Shown here: positions 11,649 to 19,593 of the stretch, one piece after another
Layout: each line of letters starts with the position of its first letter
Numbering within the stretch: position 1 is the stretch's first letter
Source of the DNA: a virus
Reading direction: 5' to 3' (one strand)
IMG/VR virus record: IMGVR_UViG_3300044984_002279
Location: 1 to 37,939 of that record
DNA: 37,939 nucleotides
Translations under genes and position numbers: made by a program
The notes under the pieces: generated by a model
Seen by the model: only the letters and a program-made list of their open reading frames with translations
Told to the model about the DNA's origin: nothing
Databases searched by the model: none

Positions 11649-12995
11649 ATGTCGGCCTCGTGGATAAACAAGCTAATTGAGAGTGATAGCCGCCTTCATA
11701 AAGAAGATGTCATCAAGCAAGCCCTAGAAGCGGCTACCTTGGGCAGTACTAATGCTCAGACTTTTTTAGAACTCACCAACTTTTGTTATAACCCATACAT
11801 TACGTTTGGGGTAAAACAGATTCCCTCAACTATTCTTATCACCGAAGCTGAAAATCCTTGGGAAGAATTCAAAGAATTGCTTGTTCAACTCAGTCTTCGT
11901 GGTCTCACTGGTCACGCAGCACGTGATGCTATCGAGGATATTAGTGGGCGATTTGATAGCGCAGAATGGAATACCTTCTGCGCAGCGGTAATCAGGCGTG
12001 ATTTGAGGGCAGGTGTCAGCGATAAGACCATCAATAAAATCTGTAAGAAAACTGAGTACGAGATTCCAATCTTTGGGTGTCAACTGGCAACTAATAGTGA
12101 GGGTAGGCCTGAAATGAAGGGCATCAAGCGCCTTGAGCCTAAACTTGACGGTGTGCGTGTATTGCTGACTGTGATCCCTAGCGACAGTGGATTGACTACC
12201 ATCTGTTTTAGCCGTAACGGCAAACAGTTTGAAAATTTTCAACACATTGAAGAACAACTTCAAGCTAATTTTCTTAAACTATGCCGTGCTGCGAAGGGTA
12301 CTGATCAAGGGCGTGCCATGGCTAACGGAGTAGTATTTGACGGTGAAGTGATTGGTAATACATTCCAAGAACTAATGCGACAGGCCCGTCGTAAAACAGA
12401 TGTCCAAGCCGAAGATAGCGTTTTTAATATCTTTGATGTTATTCCCTTGCAAGAATTCCGTGAAGGACATTGGAATGCTCAACTAAATCAGCGTATTCAA
12501 CTACTTGAGGCAATGCGTCCCGTAATTGATACTATGCCCAATGTTGAACTGTTACCGCATATTATGGTAAACCTTGATACGGCCGCCGGAAAAGATCAAT
12601 TGGAACGGTATGCAAAAGATCAGGTCAATGCTGGGTTTGAAGGTATTATGATTAAAAATGTGGATGCTCCATATGAATGTAAGCGTAATACTTTTTGGAT
12701 GAAATGGAAACCTACTATCACAGTTGATCTGGAGGTAGTGGGTGTTGAAGAGGGTACTGGAAGAAATCTTGGCAGATTGGGTGCATTAGTTTGTGCCGGA
12801 GAAGATGACGGAAAAGAAATTACCGTCAATGTTGGTAGTGGTTTTAGCGATATTGACCGAGACAGTCTTTGGGCTGACCGTAATATGGTTATTGGTAAAA
12901 CGTGCGAGATTCTGTGTGATGTGATTACCCGCAATATGGACGGAACATACTCACTACGTTTTCCCAGATTCGTTCGTTTCCGTCTCGACAAGTAA
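11649..12995 (+). CDS. ATP-dependent DNA ligase (448 aa)
   Basis: Joins nicks in DNA using ATP. An N-terminal alpha-helical domain (about 1-140) precedes the adenylation domain with motif I EPKLDGVR (Lys165 the AMP acceptor), motif Ia SRNG (188-191), motif III FDGEV (230-234), the segment FNIFDV (259-264), motif IV EGIMIK (331-336) and motif V WMKWKP (350-355). An OB domain follows and ends in a motif VI-like basic tail (RFPRFVRFRLDK). Length and layout match T4-type phage ligases. It has its own promoter and a strong Shine-Dalgarno. Expected role: sealing Okazaki fragments during phage replication. Confidence 0.93.
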   Translation: MSASWINKLIESDSRLHKEDVIKQALEAATLGSTNAQTFLELTNFCYNPYITFGVKQIPSTILITEAENPWEEFKELLVQLSLRGLTGHAARDAIEDISGRFDSAEWNTFCAAVIRRDLRAGVSDKTINKICKKTEYEIPIFGCQLATNSEGRPEMKGIKRLEPKLDGVRVLLTVIPSDSGLTTICFSRNGKQFENFQHIEEQLQANFLKLCRAAKGTDQGRAMANGVVFDGEVIGNTFQELMRQARRKTDVQAEDSVFNIFDVIPLQEFREGHWNAQLNQRIQLLEAMRPVIDTMPNVELLPHIMVNLDTAAGKDQLERYAKDQVNAGFEGIMIKNVDAPYECKRNTFWMKWKPTITVDLEVVGVEEGTGRNLGRLGALVCAGEDDGKEITVNVGSGFSDIDRDSLWADRNMVIGKTCEILCDVITRNMDGTYSLRFPRFVRFRLDK

Positions 12996-13004
12996 GTTAT
13001 TGCG

Positions 13005-13244
13005 ATGAAGACCGTAGCTGAATACTTTGCCGAAAACAGATACAAACCAAAATACTTTCTAGGTGACCGAGTTACTGGCAAATGGAATAAGATTCCATTT
13101 GTTGGTACTGTTGCTAATGATAGTGTAGTTAGTGATAGTGAAGGTCCAAAAATCAGTATCTTTTTAGATTTGCCGATCAAATACAAAAATAACATCCATA
13201 CGATTATAGTTGCTAAACATCGGGATGTGAAATATTTTAAATAG
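13005..13244 (+). CDS. Small beta-rich hypothetical protein (79 aa)
   Basis: ATG 13005 is nine bases after the ligase stop with no strong Shine-Dalgarno, so coupling to ligase translation is likely. The protein has a pattern of a small beta-barrel (FLGDRVTGKWNKIPFVGTVA, then ISIFLDLPIK), as in SH3-like or ribosome-protein-like domains. Similar small proteins follow replication genes in T4-like phages, but no family name can be given. Confidence 0.7.
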   Translation: MKTVAEYFAENRYKPKYFLGDRVTGKWNKIPFVGTVANDSVVSDSEGPKISIFLDLPIKYKNNIHTIIVAKHRDVKYFK

Positions 13245-13252
13245 GATATAAT

Positions 13253-13471
13253 ATGGAAGCGCACGAATTAGTTGGTAAATCTTATGTATTTCCAGATGGA
13301 AATAGTATTTCTGTCTTTCAAGTTAAAGAGAGAGATGGGTTAGAACTATTTGTTACCTATCATATTCAAAATGGGCCTGGCATCCCTAGAAAGCACGTAT
13401 TATCTATGAATGAGTTTATGGGCTATTATGGACATCTATTCCAAGATCCAGGAATAACTGATGATACTTGA
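13253..13471 (+). CDS. Small beta-rich hypothetical protein (72 aa)
   Basis: ATG 13253 is eight bases after the previous stop; AGGATATAAT precedes it. Like its neighbour it is beta-rich (GKSYVFPDGNSISVFQV, LELFVTYHIQNG), and the two may be related. A TATAAT directly abuts the ATG but is too close to act as the promoter of this gene. Function unknown. Confidence 0.7.
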   Translation: MEAHELVGKSYVFPDGNSISVFQVKERDGLELFVTYHIQNGPGIPRKHVLSMNEFMGYYGHLFQDPGITDDT

Positions 13472-13485
13472 TGAGAGTTAAATAG

Positions 13486-13493
13486 TCTAAATA
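13486..13493 (+). promoter_or_regulatory. Candidate T4-like late promoter element (TCTAAATA)
   Basis: TCTAAATAC resembles the late box (TATAAATA in T4). The last A is five bases before ATG 13498, so initiation would fall at the start codon. Two bases differ from the T4 consensus, so this is a weaker candidate. Confidence 0.4.
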
Positions 13494-13497
13494 CTCT

Positions 13498-15045
13498 ATG
13501 GCTATTAATCGTATCTTAACTTTCTCCAATCTCGTATTATTCACTGCACTCTCATTAAGCGCCATTGCCGCTTGGTATAGCATTTTAGGCTTGATGGCAA
13601 TATTCGCCGCAGCCGCCATACCCATTATAATAATGGGCGGTTCATTAGAGATAGCAAAGGTTGTAACAACAGTATGGCTACATCGCTATTGGGCTATGGC
13701 CAGCTGGACTATTAAAAGCTACTTAGTTCCTGCTGTATTTGCGTTAGCATTTTTAACCAGTATGGGAATATTTGGGTTCCTAAGTAAAGCTCACTTGGAT
13801 CAAGGTGTACCGGCAGGTGATGTTATTGCTAAAGTAACAATATTTGATGAAAAGATTAAAATAGCAAAGGACAATATAGATGTCAATCGCAAGGCGCTCA
13901 AACAGATGGATGAGGCAGTGGATCAGGTCATGGGCCGCTCATCAGATGAAAAGGGTGCCGATAAAGCGGTACAGATTCGTAGAGGACAGCAGAAGGAACG
14001 TAGCAGACTACTCGCCGATATCGAAGCCGAGCAGAAAAAAGTTAGCCGGCTTGTGGAAGATCGAGCGCCCGTGGCGGCAGAGGTTCGCAAAGTTGAAGCA
14101 GAAGTTGGACCAATCAAATACATAGCAGCATTGATCTATGGGGACAACCCGGACAGCAATACATTAGAGCGGGCAGTAAGATGGGTGATCATCCTAATTG
14201 TGTGCGTGTTTGACCCATTGGCGTTAACATTGGTTATCGCCGCTAATACCAGCCGTATTTGGGAAAGAAAAATAGAAGAGGATAAGAATACAAAAAATCT
14301 TATCCCGCCAAGTACAGACCTCGTTATCCCCAAGCTACCTGACTTGATTGATACTGTAACTGACAAACCCATTACCGAACAAGCGGAAGAGGTATTTGAT
14401 TCGGCGCCTATAAATGAGTTTGATATCGCCCAACATCCATATTTGTTCTTTAAGGATAAAGGATTTCCCGAGCAATCGCCCGAGCCTCAAAGCAAGCCAG
14501 ACTGGCCCACTGAGTGGCAAGAAGAGCCTGAAGTGGAAGAAGTCATAGTTAAAGAGAGTGTGTCGGAACCTGTCATTAGTGAGCCAACTGTTGAGCCAGA
14601 AATTGTTATCACGATACCGCCTGTTAACATAATAACTGACGGAGTGACTACGGAAAAACCTTATAAGGAAATGCAACATGGATATGTTTCTTTTGAAGGT
14701 AAACATATGCACAAAAATGTGTTGCGAGAAATTAAACCAGAATTTTTTAAACTGACTGCTGACTCCGCAACCAAAATCAGTACCAATTTTGGTATAAAAT
14801 TTCCTCAAATTTCTAGTAAAGGTGATATCTTTGTAAGGGTAGATGCATTGCCAAACCGTGTTTACAAGTTTAGTGGTTCTAATTGGATAGAGATTAACAA
14901 ATCCCAAACAGATTCCTATTTACAAGATGAAGAATATATCCAATTCCTTATCAGCAAGATAGATAGTGGGGAATATGATATAGAACTATTATCGGAAAAT
15001 GAAAAAGCTCAACTAGAAGAGTTCTTGAAGAACCAAAAAACTTGA
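13498..15045 (+). CDS. Large coiled-coil membrane protein (515 aa)
   Basis: Three N-terminal membrane segments (about 9-47 as two, 74-96 as one) are followed by a charged coiled coil (about 105-205, with EKIKIAKDNIDVNRKALKQM and KKVSRLVEDRAPVAAEVRKV). A fourth membrane segment lies at about 227-250 (VIILIVCVFDPLALTLVIAA). The rest is an acidic, Pro/Glu-rich linker and a soluble C-terminal domain (about 385-515). The layout suggests an inner-membrane protein with a long rod and a cytoplasmic tail; similar proteins occur in large myoviruses. No Shine-Dalgarno is seen at the start. It may sense or remodel the host membrane, which is inference. Confidence 0.78.
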   Translation: MAINRILTFSNLVLFTALSLSAIAAWYSILGLMAIFAAAAIPIIIMGGSLEIAKVVTTVWLHRYWAMASWTIKSYLVPAVFALAFLTSMGIFGFLSKAHLDQGVPAGDVIAKVTIFDEKIKIAKDNIDVNRKALKQMDEAVDQVMGRSSDEKGADKAVQIRRGQQKERSRLLADIEAEQKKVSRLVEDRAPVAAEVRKVEAEVGPIKYIAALIYGDNPDSNTLERAVRWVIILIVCVFDPLALTLVIAANTSRIWERKIEEDKNTKNLIPPSTDLVIPKLPDLIDTVTDKPITEQAEEVFDSAPINEFDIAQHPYLFFKDKGFPEQSPEPQSKPDWPTEWQEEPEVEEVIVKESVSEPVISEPTVEPEIVITIPPVNIITDGVTTEKPYKEMQHGYVSFEGKHMHKNVLREIKPEFFKLTADSATKISTNFGIKFPQISSKGDIFVRVDALPNRVYKFSGSNWIEINKSQTDSYLQDEEYIQFLISKIDSGEYDIELLSENEKAQLEEFLKNQKT

Positions 15046-15070
15046 CTTTAATACAACAATGTGATATACT
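15042..15070 (+). promoter_or_regulatory. Sigma70-type promoter for the envelope/Clp block
   Basis: TTGACT 15042-15047, 17 bp spacer, TGA-TATACT with -10 at 15065-15070. The stop codon of the membrane protein (15043-15045) lies inside the -35, as in the early cassettes. Confidence 0.78.
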
Positions 15071-15101
15071 ACTGGTACTTAACAAACTATCGGAGTTTAC
15101 T

Positions 15102-15764
15102 ATGAAATTCAAAGTCCTTGTATTGGTTAGTGCTATTATGCTAGCAGGCTGTTCTTCTGCACCAAAGAAGGAAGGCCTTGAAGCTGGACCCATCACCCCT
15201 ATTAGTGCCCAACAACTGAGCACTAGTTTTAAACGCCAAGGGGTTAAAATTGAATGGGATTGTGCTTGGGGAACAGGGCTATTTGAAAGTACCTGTGTTA
15301 AAAATAGCATTAAAGCAATTGAGGTTACTGGCTATGCAAGTTCGTTTGGTAATAGCGAGGTGATGCGTGAACAGGCCTTTAAAGTTGCCCACGATACTGC
15401 TCTTGACAAGCTTATCCGATTTGTGCGGCAAGATATTGTTAGTACTCGGGTAACTGCAACTATGTCTAAGAATATTGAAAAGGCGCAGGATCGGGTTAAA
15501 CATCGTATCAAAGCGGATGAGGAAATATCAATGTCTGATGATGAGGCGTCTAAAGATACCAATTGGGCTGTACGTGAAAACACGAATAACACAGTCAGGG
15601 ACCTCAATGAAACCATTCGCACAAATGCACAAGGTGTGATCCGTGGTGCGAGGTCGGTAGATGAGAAAATTGTAGATCGCCAAACAGTAGCAGTAACTCT
15701 ACGCTGGGATGCTAATGGTGATAAGGCCGCAGAATATCTTCGTAAGCGTTTCGTTACCAACTAA
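15102..15764 (+). CDS. LPP20-like lipoprotein (220 aa)
   Basis: ATG 15102 follows CGGAG at 15091-15095. The frame could open upstream at 15042, but that codon lies in the -35. A signal peptide ends in lipobox LAGCSS (Cys 17). The middle (IEVTGYASSFGNSEVMREQA, then AHDTALDKLIRFV) has the 'GxA...A...A...A' helix pattern of the LPP20 fold found in FlgP-like lipoproteins. A charged helical region with EKAQDRVKHRIKADEEIS and a beta C-terminus (TVAVTLRWD) follow. Predicted to be an outer-membrane or periplasmic lipoprotein; the partner is likely the next gene's product. Confidence 0.75.
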   Translation: MKFKVLVLVSAIMLAGCSSAPKKEGLEAGPITPISAQQLSTSFKRQGVKIEWDCAWGTGLFESTCVKNSIKAIEVTGYASSFGNSEVMREQAFKVAHDTALDKLIRFVRQDIVSTRVTATMSKNIEKAQDRVKHRIKADEEISMSDDEASKDTNWAVRENTNNTVRDLNETIRTNAQGVIRGARSVDEKIVDRQTVAVTLRWDANGDKAAEYLRKRFVTN

Positions 15765-15766
15765 GT

Positions 15767-16768
15767 ATGAAAAACTTACTGCTAGCATTGTGTTTAATGC
15801 TATGTTCAGGTGCAACTATTGGTCAGCAATCACATACCATTAGAGTTAGTGGTAATGGTAATTCATTTGAACAAGCTAAACTAAATGCGTTTAAGATTGC
15901 GATTGAGCAGCACGTGGGATTTATCGTATCCTCAGAGCGTGAAGTACACAATCTAAAACTAGCAAGAGAAGAGATTTTGGTGTATAGTTCAGGCTATGTT
16001 GATAACTATACGATTGTATCACACCAGCAAGCAGGTAATACTATAGTATTGGTGGTGGATGTGGCAGTAGCATCTAGTAAGATAGCAAACAGAATTCTCT
16101 CACATTCATCTAGTATCCATCAATTTAATGGTGATCGGCATTCAGCACAGTACCAAACTTATTTAGCCAACCGTAATAGCGGAGACAATTTGCTACAGTC
16201 AGTGATAGCTGATTATCCAAAACACGCATTTAATATTGAGCAAAAACCCTATTCTCTACACGTTGATGCATTCCGAAATGCAGTTATTGTAATACCCTAT
16301 CAACTGAGTTGGAATTATAATTATATAGTATCATTGAGTTCGGTGTTGGCTGAATTGCATGAAGGTAGGCAGGGATTTTTAGCTAAGCCTGCTGGTCAGG
16401 TAGTAGTTATGGTGAAGGATCCAAAAGACTTTCTAATTGGATCCAAGACACATTTTAAATTTAATGATTTTATTAGAGTAAATAAACTAGTTGAAGGAAT
16501 GAACGGGGACAATGAAATTAGAATTAAAGCTATCGTGAAAAACAAATACAACCAGATTGTAGCAGAATCGTGCCATATTCCTAGCATGGTGACAGGTGAC
16601 ACCCCGGCATTTTTTGACGCCGGGCAACTTAACACTCTACTTATATACGGTAATCAACGTGAGAATGGAAATATTAGAATTGTCGTGACCCCGCAATCTA
16701 ACCTTTATCAGTCGTTGAATGACATTTTGGATTTACAATTAAAAATTGTAAATTATATAGCCTGTTAA
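15767..16768 (+). CDS. Secreted protein with FlgT-N/LPP20-like domain (333 aa)
   Basis: The start is two bases after the lipoprotein stop, with no Shine-Dalgarno, so translation is coupled. A signal peptide (MKNLLLALCLMLCSGATIGQ) is followed by a domain of about 90 residues (IRVSGNGNSFEQAKLNAFKI, VSSEREVHNLKLAREEILVY) resembling the N-terminal domain of FlgT of Vibrio and the LPP20 fold. The rest is a mixed beta domain of unknown type. FlgT and FlgP form the outer-membrane rings of the sheathed flagellum; here the pair may act in the envelope during infection. No flagellar role is claimed. Confidence 0.72.
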   Translation: MKNLLLALCLMLCSGATIGQQSHTIRVSGNGNSFEQAKLNAFKIAIEQHVGFIVSSEREVHNLKLAREEILVYSSGYVDNYTIVSHQQAGNTIVLVVDVAVASSKIANRILSHSSSIHQFNGDRHSAQYQTYLANRNSGDNLLQSVIADYPKHAFNIEQKPYSLHVDAFRNAVIVIPYQLSWNYNYIVSLSSVLAELHEGRQGFLAKPAGQVVVMVKDPKDFLIGSKTHFKFNDFIRVNKLVEGMNGDNEIRIKAIVKNKYNQIVAESCHIPSMVTGDTPAFFDAGQLNTLLIYGNQRENGNIRIVVTPQSNLYQSLNDILDLQLKIVNYIAC

Positions 16769-16786
16769 CATTAAAGTAAATTAAAT

Positions 16787-17992
16787 ATGCCTGTAGAAAA
16801 TAAAATAAGCCATTGTTCGTTTTGCGGCAACAACAAGGAAGTTGTTAAAAAACTTATTGTAAGTGAATCGGTAGCCATTTGTAGTGCCTGTATTGAGTTA
16901 TGTACACAATTGATTGAAGATGAATCTTCGGTAGAAGAGACCACTGCTATTGAGAAAATTCCGTTTGATGCAATTGCAATTAAAGAATTCTTGGATGAGC
17001 ACGTGATCGGACAAGATAGTGCCAAGATTGTTCTTAGTGTCGCTATTGCCAATCATTACAAACGAATTACTTACCCACCTACAAATTTGGATATTCAAAA
17101 GGGAAATATTCTTTTGATAGGTCCAACTGGATCAGGAAAGACTTTACTTGCTAAAACAGTTGCAAAGTATCTTAATGTTCCCTTTGTTGTAGCAGATGCT
17201 ACCAGTTTAACTGAAGCTGGATATGTAGGGGATGACGTTGAAAGTATGATTGGGATGTTGGTTAGTGCAGCAGGCGGTGACCCTAGACTAGCAGAACGCG
17301 GGATTGTATTCATCGATGAGATTGATAAGATTGCTCGTAAGGGTGAAAGTGCAAATATTACCCGCGATGTTTCAGGGGAGGGTGTTCAACAGGCTCTGCT
17401 TAAACTAGTAGAGGGTACAGTATGTAGGATTCCAGCAGCCGGTGGAAGGAAACATCCTGGTGGCGATATGATGGAAATTAATACCAAAAACATCTTGTTC
17501 ATTGCAGGCGGGGCTTTTGTAGGACTGTCTGAAGTGATTAAAAGCCGTATCAAGGGGACCAGTATTGGTTTCGGTGCCTCGCTAGCTAAGACACACGATG
17601 AAGCGGATCTAAGTGCAGTGACACCAGATGATTTGACTAAATTTGGAATGATCCCCGAATTTGTTGGTCGATTTACTACAGCAGTCAGTCTTACTGATTT
17701 GAATGAAGAACAGTTGCTGAGAGTGCTAACCGATATTAAAAACAACTACATTGACCAATACAAATATCTATTCTCATTGGATAAAGTTGAGCTAGAGTTC
17801 GATCAATCTGCGTTAAAGCAATTGGTTACTAATTGCTTGACGTTGAAGACTGGAGCTAGAGGTCTACACACTGAAATCGAACGTGCCTTAATGCCGCATA
17901 TGTTCAATGTTAAAAAATATCAACGTACTGGATTGGTCAAAGTTAACATCAATCAAAAACTGGTATTGGAACCTAAAGAGATGTTGCCCTAA
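16787..17992 (+). CDS. clpX: ClpX ATP-dependent unfoldase (401 aa)
   Basis: Hexameric AAA+ unfoldase that feeds proteins to ClpP. The zinc-binding N-domain keeps Cys10, 13, 32 and 35. Walker A is GPTGSGKT (112-119), the pore-1 loop GYVG (145-148), Walker B IVFIDE (173-178), the RKH loop RKH (221-223), the ClpP-docking loop IGF (260-262), a conserved Arg at GR (294-295) and sensor 2 GARGL (356-360). All elements for ATP use, substrate grip and ClpP docking are present. Length is slightly below the bacterial 420-425. It is followed by hsp20 and clpS, and clpP lies 4 kb downstream. It is likely active; it could work with phage or host ClpP. Confidence 0.97.
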   Translation: MPVENKISHCSFCGNNKEVVKKLIVSESVAICSACIELCTQLIEDESSVEETTAIEKIPFDAIAIKEFLDEHVIGQDSAKIVLSVAIANHYKRITYPPTNLDIQKGNILLIGPTGSGKTLLAKTVAKYLNVPFVVADATSLTEAGYVGDDVESMIGMLVSAAGGDPRLAERGIVFIDEIDKIARKGESANITRDVSGEGVQQALLKLVEGTVCRIPAAGGRKHPGGDMMEINTKNILFIAGGAFVGLSEVIKSRIKGTSIGFGASLAKTHDEADLSAVTPDDLTKFGMIPEFVGRFTTAVSLTDLNEEQLLRVLTDIKNNYIDQYKYLFSLDKVELEFDQSALKQLVTNCLTLKTGARGLHTEIERALMPHMFNVKKYQRTGLVKVNINQKLVLEPKEMLP

Positions 17993-18018
17993 ATACTATA
18001 TTTTTTTGCGTATTCTGA

Positions 18019-18029
18019 TATAATAAATA
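18019..18029 (+). promoter_or_regulatory. Overlapping -10 and late-type element upstream of hsp20
   Basis: TGA-TATAAT (extended -10, 18019-18024) has no good -35 at 17 bp. The overlapping AATAAATA (18022-18029) resembles the late-type box. Either sigma could start transcription near 18031-18035, giving a leader of about 60 bases. Confidence 0.6.
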
Positions 18030-18032
18030 CAT

Positions 18033-18060
18033 ATGTAGATGCCGATAATCGGGTCTACAT
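18033..18060 (+). promoter_or_regulatory. Hairpin at the 5' end of the hsp20 leader
   Basis: ATGTAGA pairs with TCTACAT, enclosing CCGAT/ATCGG, so a 12-bp interrupted stem forms (18033-18060). It lies at the predicted transcript start. It does not include the Shine-Dalgarno (AGGAGA at 18081-18086), so it is more likely an mRNA-stabilising 5' hairpin than a classic RNA thermometer. No T-run follows, which argues against a terminator for clpX. Confidence 0.5.
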
Positions 18061-18092
18061 TAGTCATCTTGCTTAATAATAGGAGAAATCAA

Positions 18093-18545
18093 ATGACAAA
18101 AACTTTAACCCTTCGGTCCCTCGACATTCCATCACTTCACAAATTCGGTATCGGTTTTGATACGATGTTTGATGAGTTGCAGAGAATGCACATTCAACAA
18201 CCCAACACAAACTACCCTCCATATAACATAGTCCAAATCAATGAGGACGAGTATATGATTAGTTTAGCTGTGGCGGGATTTAGCCAAGACAATCTTTCAG
18301 TTACCAAAGAAAAAAACTTCTTAATCATTGAAGGTACGTTGGGAATGAACAATGCAGAGACTGAAGAAATCAATTACTTGCATAAAGGTATCAGTGAGAG
18401 AGATTTTCGCAGAGAATTCAAGCTTGCGGATCACGTGGAGATAGAGAACGCACATCTAGAATTGGGAATTCTTAGTATTCGCCTGAAACGCGAAGTTCCT
18501 GAGGAACAAAAACCCAAGAAGATTTCTATCTCTTATAATAAATAA
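18093..18545 (+). CDS. Small heat-shock protein Hsp20 (150 aa)
   Basis: ATG 18093 follows AGGAGA; the upstream in-frame ATG at 18039 lies in the leader hairpin. The alpha-crystallin domain covers about residues 43-140, with YNIVQINEDEYMISLAVAGF and the C-terminal 'LELGILSIRL', equivalent to the G-x-L signature. The tail KKISIS carries the I-x-I motif used in oligomer contacts. It resembles IbpA-type bacterial sHsps and those carried by T4-like cyanophages. It holds unfolded proteins for refolding or degradation, which fits its place between ClpX and ClpS. Confidence 0.93.
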   Translation: MTKTLTLRSLDIPSLHKFGIGFDTMFDELQRMHIQQPNTNYPPYNIVQINEDEYMISLAVAGFSQDNLSVTKEKNFLIIEGTLGMNNAETEEINYLHKGISERDFRREFKLADHVEIENAHLELGILSIRLKREVPEEQKPKKISISYNK

Positions 18546-18558
18546 TATAGAGTAATCA

Positions 18559-18580
18559 GGATGCGGTGAAAACCGCATCC
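18559..18580 (+). terminator. Stem-loop between hsp20 and clpS
   Basis: Perfect 8-bp stem GGATGCGG/CCGCATCC with a six-base loop, followed by ATTTG only. The weak U-tract suggests partial termination or an mRNA-processing hairpin, letting some transcription reach clpS. Confidence 0.55.
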
Positions 18581-18601
18581 ATTTGTCAAAGGTAAACTAA
18601 A

Positions 18602-18907
18602 ATGTCAAAAACAGATACCAAAATTAAAATCAAACCCAATCTTGGTCTTCAAGAGCCACCACTATTCAGAATCATTTATATTAATGATGAAGTTACATCA
18701 ATGGAGTTTGTAGTAGAGTCACTGATAGATTATTTTAATTATAATGTAGACACTGCGGCAGTTATCACAAAGAACATTCACGATTCAGGGAGTGCGGTAG
18801 TAGCGGTCTTGCCCTATGAAATCGCAGAACAACGAGGGATCGAAGTTACCCTGGATGCTAGGTCACACGGTTTCCCACTGCAAATCAAAGTAGAAGCTGA
18901 GGGTTAG
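18602..18907 (+). CDS. clpS: ClpS N-degron adaptor (101 aa)
   Basis: ClpS binds N-terminal hydrophobic residues of targets and hands them to a Clp AAA+ partner. The conserved pocket elements are present: IYINDEVTSMEFV (Asn28, Asp29, Met34) and His60 in NIHDSGSAVVAV, followed by a typical core (PYEIAEQRGIEVTLDARSHG) and end (FPLQIKVE). Bacterial ClpS normally works with ClpA, which is not in this window, so the phage protein may use host ClpA or phage ClpX. Start ATG 18602 has AAGG in the preceding leader. It overlaps the convergent gene by four bases. Confidence 0.93.
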   Translation: MSKTDTKIKIKPNLGLQEPPLFRIIYINDEVTSMEFVVESLIDYFNYNVDTAAVITKNIHDSGSAVVAVLPYEIAEQRGIEVTLDARSHGFPLQIKVEAEG

Positions 18908-19587
18908 ACCTCAACTGAAATTCTTTTAGCCCAATATGGGTTTAATTTATAATAAGGATTGGTAACATAGTTGATATCGTTTATGACGGTATCAACATTT
19001 TTTTTGTATGTGCCAAAGGCCCAATGAGATACTTTATGCTCTGTGTCGGCCATCAAAGCGATAGCCGGTTCGTATTGAGCAAGGATACCAGGTGGCTCTT
19101 CTCCATAATATAACTCTTGTCTTGGTACAGAATTACTCACCAAGAGTATCTTAGTGACATCTAAGTGCCGTTGTAATTTTTCTAATGATTTTTTTAAGTA
19201 ATGAATATCGTCTAAGTGTGCGGCTATTGCCGAGCCCTTTAGATCAGGAATACCATACCATCCATTACATCCTAGAATGGCAACACCATCGATAATCACC
19301 ACTCGTTGATGTAGCACTGCGACATTACGAATATGATTACATACGTGGATAATGTCATTGGTCCTGGAATCAATATCTGGCATATTTTCATATTCCAGTG
19401 TTCCAGGGGAGTAGAACACTCCCTGATAAAATTTAGATAAATGCGTGAGAGTAATGGCGATAGTTCGTAAATCGTGACTTACATTTCCTGCTATAATGCA
19501 GTATAAGCTAGTAGCTTTATTTTCCCAATTAAAAACATCATCGGGTAATAAATGTAAGTCGCTGATTAAATCAAAACCTATCTCCAT
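18904..19587 (-). CDS. Degenerate calcineurin-like phosphoesterase (227 aa)
   Basis: It has the overall order of a metallophosphoesterase of this phage type, but the metal sites are eroded. The first box DLH (Asp10-His12) is intact, but GD is GN (34-35), GNHE is GTLE (62-65), the His of the fourth box is missing (SNS, 151-153) and the final GHTH is FGTY (191-194). It is therefore likely not catalytic. Compare the intact paralogue at 25015. It may have become a binding protein, or be a decaying gene still free of stops. It runs opposite to the Clp genes. Confidence 0.75.
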   Translation of the reverse strand: MEIGFDLISDLHLLPDDVFNWENKATSLYCIIAGNVSHDLRTIAITLTHLSKFYQGVFYSPGTLEYENMPDIDSRTNDIIHVCNHIRNVAVLHQRVVIIDGVAILGCNGWYGIPDLKGSAIAAHLDDIHYLKKSLEKLQRHLDVTKILLVSNSVPRQELYYGEEPPGILAQYEPAIALMADTEHKVSHWAFGTYKKNVDTVINDINYVTNPYYKLNPYWAKRISVEV

Positions 19588-19593
19588 TACTAC

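Noticed and set aside
13247-13252. TATAAT directly before ATG 13253 as a promoter
   Set aside because: Transcription would start inside the gene and no -35 lies at 17 bp.
12620-13264. A 214-codon open frame on the minus strand
   Set aside because: It lies opposite the end of the DNA ligase gene and two small genes, with low-complexity Ser/Pro/Thr content typical of a reverse-strand shadow and no ribosome site.
14335-14907. A 190-codon minus-strand frame
   Set aside because: It is the shadow of the 515-aa membrane protein, with Phe/Arg-rich composition and no start signals.
18033-18060. A terminator for clpX
   Set aside because: The stem is good, but no T-run follows and the promoter elements lie before it, so it belongs to the hsp20 leader.
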